This document shows, piece by piece, positions 58,344 to 64,000 of a stretch of DNA of 64,000 nt. How positions within the stretch are numbered: the first letter of the stretch is position 1; each line of letters opens with the position of its first letter. The notes below the pieces were generated by a model. The model saw only the letters and a program-made list of their open reading frames with translations. It had not been told where the DNA came from and did no database searches. This stretch comes from Incurvaria masculella. Its lineage: Eukaryota; Arthropoda; Insecta; Lepidoptera; Incurvariidae. Where the stretch lies: contig OX335641.1 in assembly GCA_946894095.1 (NCBI GenBank), forward strand, positions 15,456,501-15,520,500, in the 5' to 3' direction. The position numbers and the translations under genes are program-made.

Positions 58344-59822
58344 GTGAGGGACTGTTCGACTGAAAGTTATTTCATTGGACATATGAAGCCAGAATTTTTA
58401 CGTTACAATTATTTCTGCACCCGCTTAGGTTCCCTGCTCCACTCGGTTCAATTTTGTTTTTGACAATCAACCGAGCAAATCCCAGTGAAATGAGTCCTCG
58501 GTCCCTAATCCACCGCGTCGCATCGCCCACCTGCGCTATGAATTGGTTTTCGCTTAGCGTTGTTTTAGCCTTTTTTGCTCGGCCCGCGAGGGTCTTCGCA
58601 TGATGTTAGAGATAAGCCCGCCTTTGCGCTCCACTTATGTTGTTATTGCACTGTACTTTCATTTTTCATCGATTTTTGTGGCGTATTAAAGAATTTTCAA
58701 TCGATCGACGTTTTCGGACTGGTAGTTCCAGAGATAAGCGCGTTCAAACAAAAAAACAAGTGTTCAGTTTTATATTATTATATTAGTATAGACTCGATAT
58801 AACCTTTAAATTTTTGTTTCTAGAACTTCTTCTTCAATGTCGGGATTTTGATAATATAGTTAGTTTGATTGGCACAAACAAATACTTATTTTAATATTTG
58901 ATTTTAATTAATATCCAATCCAATAAAACAGAAAAACCTAAAATAAATATATCTTTGTATTATTTTAATTGCAGAGAATGTTGACATGATGTTGCCTCGT
59001 ACATAAGCACCATATTAAATTCCATATTTGTAAATTGAGCGGTGAAAATTTCGAAGCACGTAGCATCGCACGCGACTTGTCTAACTAATTTATTAGTTAA
59101 TTATAAAATAAGTTTTGTAGCCAACTATTTGTCAGTGCTCGCCGCAAAACTTAATTAATAAATTAAAATTATTTCAAGAGAGAAAAGTTCAGGGCGCCAG
59201 GTGTTGGCTACATAGACGTTGTTAATTTTAGTTACGACATCAATCCAGATGTAGTCGTGTCTCTTCCTAAAAGCAGGCTGAGCTATTATGCAATACTCTT
59301 TTTAAACAATGAACAAAATATGTTTATAGCTTACATTTTGTAGGGTTCGGAATTATTGAGGAACCCTTATAAATTACGTCCCCTCCCCTCATTATTTAAA
59401 AGGGTTTCTGTTGGTGGGAACTGACACGAGCGGCCATATGGATAGTTTGTGGAGTCGCGATAGCAACCACATATCACTTCTCCTTTTTTTCTCTTCTGTG
59501 CCTAATGTATTGATCATTTTGGTGATTTTGTTGACTAATAATTAAAAAGTACCATAATCATTTTATTAAATGATTAATATCGATCACAAAATGGTATTTC
59601 TTTCCATTTCTGGCCCTAATTTATTGATAATTTTGTAGATTTTGTTGACTAATAATAGAACGTACTAGAACTGTTTTATTAAATGATTGATATCGAACAT
59701 AAAAGAGTCTCTAAATTCAGGGATACGACGAGAAGCAAGCGCGAACTTATCAAGTCCAGCAGCCAGCCAATAGCTGCACTGTTTTAAATAATATGTGTTA
59801 AGTATGTGAACGCACTTTTCAG
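58344..59822 (+). other. Proposed first intron of the Gly/Tyr-rich gene
   Basis: AT-rich DNA with GTGAGG at the left and CACTTTTCAG at the right. It contains no recognisable repeat or coding sequence; 59510-59590 and 59615-59700 are a diverged direct duplication (TTTTGTTGACTAATAATAAA-type, TTATTAAATGATTAATATCG-type). Confidence 0.4.
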
Positions 59823-59823
59823 G

Positions 59824-61411
59824 ATGCAGTTATCGCTGGTGTTGTTGTGCGCATGCGCGGCGCTCGCGCTGGCGGCCGTGCAGCCCCTGTCCCCCGGGCA
59901 GCCCGCGAGGCCGGCGCTGCCGTCCCCGGACGCCGCGCAGGGCTCCGGTGCCAGGGACAAGAGATCGCTGCTTCTCGGTTCGTCATTTTGACCGCGCTAT
60001 TCTCTTCTACTTGATAAAGTTGACTCATTGCACTCAGGTTTTTTATGTTAATGGACATGGATGGCTAACCATACCCACAGTTATAATTTTTGTGTAGCCA
60101 TTGTTTTCCGTCATATTTGTATAGTTAACTTTTAGTGATTTTTGAGCCAACGGACACATTTCGGCTATTTTCATCATGACCTTTGGACATGACACTTTGG
60201 TTTCAAGAAAAAACTCATTTATAACGTCGCATAACTGAAACTGTTGCAAGTGCATAGTGCACAAATGCTGTTGAGAAATAAATTACAGTTCAACCAGGGT
60301 AGAAATTCCATGCATTTTCATGCCAAATTTATGTTCTCTCAATGAATGCGACTCTGTGGCCACAAACGTTGACCAAATACTGCCACTTGGCCTGTATAAT
60401 AAAACCAAACACGGTCATACGTCACATGTCATCTCTACCCACATTTTATTATTATACCTCTATGCCTGTAATATATCACTGACTTGAATGCTCTTTTTAC
60501 CCGACTACCCGACTACGGCGAAGCCAAAAGGAAGTGTTAGTTATGATTTTAGCAGTCTATGTATGTATATTTGTATTTACGTATGTTCCACCGTCGAGCT
60601 TAAACTATGCATCTGATTGTGATGAACAAGGTGTCAATCGATTCGTTATGACGGCCCGGGTAACATAGGCACGAAAAATATGTTTAAAATGTTAAAAAAA
60701 ACTGCAACCCGACTGCTAAAAGTTTAGAAATAAGGTAGGTATTGTTTGATAAAACCTTTCAAACGATAATTTCAAACAGTACCTACGTTTCTTACCTTTT
60801 AGTAGTCCGGTTACAGTTTTTTTTACTGTTTAGGGTTCCGTACCCAAAGGGTGAAAACGGAACTCTATTACTAAGCCTCCGCTGTCCGTCCGTCCGTCAG
60901 TCCGTCCGTCACAGGGATGAACCGTAATAGGTAGGCAGGTGAAATTTTCACAGAGTGCGTATTTTTGCCGCTATAACAACAAATAGGTGAAAAAAAATAT
61001 ATATATAATAAACGTGATTTTCTTGTGTTAAATTGTTGTACGATGGTACGGAACCCTTCGTGTGCGAGTCCGACTCGCACTTGGCCGGTTTTTTTGCTCT
61101 GTTGAATGGCCTATTATACCGCTGCAGAGCTAAAACGTGACGTGTTGCGTATTGCAGCGGGCGCGCTCGGCGCAGGCTTGGTGGGCGCCGGCGTAGTGGG
61201 CGCGGGCGTGGTGGGCGCGGGCGCGATCGGCGCGGGCGCGCTCGGCCTCGGCGCGCTCGGCGCGGCCAAGTTCAAGCACTACGGCGGCTACGGCGGCGGC
61301 TACGGCTACGGCTACGGCGGTGGCTACGGGCGCAGCTACGGCGGCTACGGAGGCGGCTACGGATACGGCGGCGGATACGGTGGAGGCTACTGGCCTAGCC
61401 ACTACGAGTAA
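59824..61411 (+). CDS. Small secreted Gly/Tyr-rich protein (cuticle or silk-like), two coding exons
   Basis: Exon one (59824-59977) encodes a signal peptide, MQLSLVLLCACAALALA, with ALA-AVQ as a good cleavage site. A Pro/Ala-rich propeptide (QPLSPGQPARPALPSP) follows, and a dibasic ARDKR-S site. It leaves one base at donor G/GTTCGT. Exon two most likely starts at 61158 after ATTGCAG and gives 135 residues: GAGVVGAG-type Ala/Gly/Val repeats, then AAKFKHYGGYGGGYGYGYGG-type repeats to YWPSHYE and a stop at 61409-61411. A second in-frame acceptor at 61127 would add ten residues (ELKRDVLRIA). GC-rich codons contrast with the surroundings. Secreted GGY proteins are usual in insect cuticle, eggshell and silk; the exact family is not identified. 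Role: probably an extracellular structural protein. The second intron is full of repeats. No clear polyadenylation signal was found. Confidence 0.8.
60691..60825. repeat. Foldback MITE in the second intron
   Basis: The left arm GTTAAAAAAAACTGCAACCC-GACTGCTAAAAG and the right arm CTTTTAGTAGTCCGGTTACAG-TTTTTTTTAC are imperfect complements over about 60 bp. Upstream, 60495-60690 (ACCCGACTACGGCGAAGCCA, AAGGAAGTGTTAG) is probably the same element family. No coding capacity. Confidence 0.65.
60832..61089 (-). mobile_element. GGAC-core element in the second intron (full length)
   Basis: Reversed copy: AGGGTTCCGTACCCAAAGGG, CTATTACTAAGCCTCCGCTG, (GTCC)n, GCCGCTATAACAACAAATAG, GATGGTACGGAACCCTTCG, GAGTCCGACTCGCACTTGGC and CCGGTTTTTTTG. 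Well preserved. Its oligo(T) end lies 38 bp before the upstream acceptor AG at 61127. Confidence 0.92.
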
Positions 61412-61703
61412 ATATAACATTTAATTATTTGCACTTTGTTCCTTAGCCCGCGTTTGGCGGATGAGAACTACCCTATTACTGTCACACACCCGACAACCCG
61501 TATTACTTTACGGCCGAAATTATAACACCGTTGCCTGTCTCTTTCTTTGCTTGCATCCGTGAAAAAGAAGACAGACATTAGTGTCAACCTTCCCGCCGTA
61601 ATACGATCAAATGTGTCGTGAACGAAATGCAAACGAACCGAGGGGTTAACCACTCCGCAAAAATTTGTACACAGGTTTTCGGTGAACTTGGATTACAATT
61701 TGC

Positions 61704-61945
61704 ACTACAATATTAATGAATATTTCATTGATGCCTAGTAATATTGTAGTACTCCTGTACTACTCAGTATTATTTGTACTACACAGTGGAATACAGAGTA
61801 TTACATTGGAATGTACTGTACTTTATGTTATTACAATGTACTACAATATTAAAGAATATTTCATACAGGTCTAGTAATATTGTAGTACTCCTGTACTACC
61901 AGTATTATTTGTACTACACAGTGGAATACAGAGTATTACAATGGA
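61704..61945. repeat. 136 bp tandem duplication with internal hairpin
   Basis: ACTACAATATTAATGAATAT at 61704 recurs at 61840 (one base changed), and both units run through CTAGTAATATTGTAGTACTC and TTTGTACTACACAGTGGAAT. Within each unit ACTACAATATTA and TAATATTGTAGT form a hairpin. It lies about 290 bp past the Gly/Tyr-rich stop codon. Confidence 0.85.
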
Positions 61946-62329
61946 TTATACGATACTTCATTATAGTAAGCCAAATGTTTTGGATATTTACGATTTTTAA
62001 TTATTTTGTTCTCTTTGGAACAGTACACAGTATGTAATATGGTTCATCTATGATGTTATATTATTACTAGTGTAGAATACGGTATTATATACTCAATATG
62101 AAAGGTACCTATTTCAGGATGATATCATTTTTAGATTAACTACTTTAAAATGTATACCAATCGCTGTATAATAATTGGTGAGTTTTTTGTTTGCTTTTAC
62201 ACACACACATATATATACATGATGTATATTAATAGACCAGATATAATATATTTGGATAAACAAAAAAATGTAATCTACCTCATTGATGTAACGGTACCGT
62301 CAGATTACAATATAATAAAAAAGAAATAG
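61946..62329. other. Unassigned AT-rich stretch
   Basis: No gene recognised. Confidence 0.5.
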
Positions 62330-62709
62330 AAAAATTATCAAAGTACCTACTATGCGCTAAGAATAGAAGCGGAAAGTCTGTGGAACACGGCTTGCAGAAT
62401 AATTCCAATAATTGGTACAACCGGCATAATCAGTAAACTCTACGAAATTATTTAGACTTTTTGGAATTCGACATAAAGATGGAAATTCTTTAAAAACAGG
62501 CGGCGATTCATACTACAAAAATTATGACAAAATTTATGAGCGGATATTTAGAAGAAATCAACCAAACCTCATGCAACAAAGAATAAAACGGCTCCAACAA
62601 AGTTTAACATCAAATGAAATGCTTGTTCCTTTTCCCGGAAGGAACCTGGGCGGGAATGAGTCGGACTACCGGTACAATGATGCCGGAGACTCCAAAGGAT
62701 TGGATGAAG

Positions 62710-62711
<2 letters not shown>
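62330..62711 (+). mobile_element. LINE ORF2 C-terminal relic
   Basis: 62369-62441 reads EAESLWNTACRIIPIIGTTG followed by IISKL, matching a C-terminal motif of many LINE ORF2 proteins (LW---VVPIVIGATG). The frame then breaks; 62571-62700 continues in another frame (QQRIKRLQQSLTSNEMLVPF). Truncated and inactive. Confidence 0.7.

Positions 62712-62751
<40 letters not shown>
62712..62751. repeat. (AT)n microsatellite
   Basis: About 20 AT units directly after the LINE relic, possibly grown from its tail. Confidence 0.95.
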
Positions 62752-62755
<4 letters not shown>

Positions 62756-63388
62756 GCTGCTTTTACTCTTTTGTGTTTGGATTTTTCTAAGTCCGGAATC
62801 TAAATCTGAAGGAAATATGTGGAAACGAATGAGATAACGATGACCTAAAAATAAAACCGGAACATACTCATTTTTATTTTATATTGAGATCAATGTTAAA
62901 ACTTAAAACTTAAAACTTAAAACTATTAAAAGTACAGTTAAAACTAACACAAGAGACAACCATTTTTACTTTGTCTGATACATAAAATAACAATCTAATG
63001 TCTTTAAAGTTTTACCACAGATTATTGACCGAGCGACCGAAGCGTCTCAGTTTCAGCTTGAACCTCGGCTTGGACGAAAATTCTTTCGTATATCCTTCCG
63101 GATGCCCGGATTCCCGTTTGTTCTCTTCTACAGGACGCATTTCTCAACGAATTCTCGTGATATTATGTGATCTCAGTAAAGGCGTTAGCTACGCGCTTCG
63201 GGTTTGGGTTTTTAACCAAAACTATAGTATAATTAAAACGTTCATGGTTCGAAGAAGCTTTGACATAAAAGCGGTAGCGCGCATATTACAAATGTTTTTT
63301 AAAGATTGTGTTTTAAGGTGCCCGGTGAACATTTATTGTTTTAAGATATGCAAAGACAGCTCAAAAAACCACTAGTTAACTAGTGGTT
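62752..63388. other. Unassigned stretch with simple repeat and palindrome
   Basis: (AAAACTT)n lies at 62898-62926. A 125-codon plus-strand frame (62998-63375) has no recognisable motif. At 63365-63390 is a 26 bp perfect palindrome, AAAACCACTAGTT and its complement, overlapping the stop codon of the minus-strand frame. Confidence 0.5.
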
Positions 63389-64000
63389 TTACTTCACACA
63401 TTTTAAATATCGAAGCGTTTCTACTTGACATGTAAGTTTGCTATTTTCAATGTAAGGTTTTGGAATAGTACACATATAATGCTCTAATGCGTAAAATCCG
63501 TGAGCTTCCACAGGTTCTGATTTAAGTTCTCCTGTTCTTTCAATGGAAAACCAAGAACATAAACAACCCAGCCCTTTAGGATTTTCTGAGTTTTTCTTGG
63601 CAGGAGCCTTAATCGGTGCACTTATAGCGGAATACGCTCTGTTGTGCTCAGTCTTTCCCAAGAGATAAGAAAAGGACATTATGCGCCCAATTAAAAGTCT
63701 TCCTTCATCGGATTTAAACGCACACCAATCGCCTATAGACACCACCTCTTCCCTTGTTGGTTCTAAACGTAGAGTTCTTGCACTCTTATTTTGCATTTCC
63801 TTTTCATCTTTATTGTAATTTTGCCTTACTCTGTGAATACGATCACTGCTGAGAACAGTGTCTCCAGTACTATATAGCCAACACAGTGTCGACTTTTTAA
63901 TGATACACTTTTTATTTTTACCATCTACCACCTGGACAAACGGACTATCCGTGCTTAATGTACAGTTATTAAACATTTTGACTCCCAAGGATCCAGAAGA
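63389..64000 (-). CDS. C-terminal part of an unidentified transposon-type protein (runs off the window)
   Basis: Open on the minus strand from the window edge to TAA at 63391-63389, 203 residues. An internal Met is at 63976, but the frame has no stop before the edge, so the start lies outside. Notable segments: KKCIIKKSTLCWLYSTGD, LSSDRIHRVRQ, SIGDWCAFKSDEGRLLIGRI and LGCLCSWFSIE. The KKS-LCWLL and LSSDR pattern is one I associate with repeated proteins of unknown function near DNA transposases in animal genomes, but I cannot name the family. Codons are intact, so the gene may be young, domesticated or recently mobile. A 26 bp palindrome overlaps its end. Confidence 0.5.
   Translation of the reverse strand, partial: SSGSLGVKMFNNCTLSTDSPFVQVVDGKNKKCIIKKSTLCWLYSTGDTVLSSDRIHRVRQNYNKDEKEMQNKSARTLRLEPTREEVVSIGDWCAFKSDEGRLLIGRIMSFSYLLGKTEHNRAYSAISAPIKAPAKKNSENPKGLGCLCSWFSIERTGELKSEPVEAHGFYALEHYMCTIPKPYIENSKLTCQVETLRYLKCVK

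Noticed and set aside
58122..58382. 86-codon minus-strand frame with Ala/Thr runs
   Set aside because: Probably a by-product of the GC-rich promoter region; no homology recognised.
61130..61420. 96-codon minus-strand Ala/Val-rich frame
   Set aside because: Mirror of the GC-rich GGY codons of the plus-strand exon.

Overview
The window looks like nuclear DNA of a moth or butterfly (Lepidoptera). It is AT-rich with low gene density and packed with short dispersed repeats of kinds I associate with lepidopteran genomes: tRNA-derived SINEs, a ~250 bp element with a (GGAC)n core, CCGACTTCAAA foldbacks, TTAA-flanked MITEs and 5'-truncated LINEs. One repeat carries five copies of TTAGG, the insect telomeric unit. 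The order-level call is an inference from repeat style and is not proven by any host gene here.

Host genes are few and lie mostly at the right end. The best is a plus-strand gene for a small secreted Gly/Tyr-rich protein: TATA box and initiator near 58278-58312, a short untranslated exon, a signal-peptide exon at 59824-59977 and a GGY-rich last exon ending at 61411. About 4 kb to its left, on the minus strand, a single first coding exon (54377-54320) encodes a clean signal peptide and ends in a GTACGT donor; its later exons were not found. A 204-codon reading frame runs off the right edge on the minus strand (64000-63389) and resembles a transposon-associated protein.

Mobile elements dominate. 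At 7280-11805 sits a complete but dead DNA transposon of the Transib (RAG1-related) superfamily, with CACTGTG ends, CGGCG flanking both sides, unusually long inverted repeats of about 600 bp, and a broken transposase interrupted by a SINE. A SINE family occurs at about ten sites; the same body is joined to a tRNA-like head in some copies (9291-9725, 34998-35272, 49641-50023) and to a 5S-rRNA-like head in another (51553-51931). Three copies of a ~550 bp TTAA-flanked MITE lie at 22-27 kb, one of them inside an older reading frame. LINE ORF2 3' ends occur at about nine places.

Other structure includes a 263+263 bp apparently perfect inverted repeat (18107-18639), a 36 bp perfect palindrome (3461-3496), a composite MITE with six TGACGTCA sites (46386-46895), a TGACAG-rich tandem repeat (34617-34996), a possible LTR (33397-34014) and several small hairpins. 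Long stretches have no gene I can support; these are listed as such.
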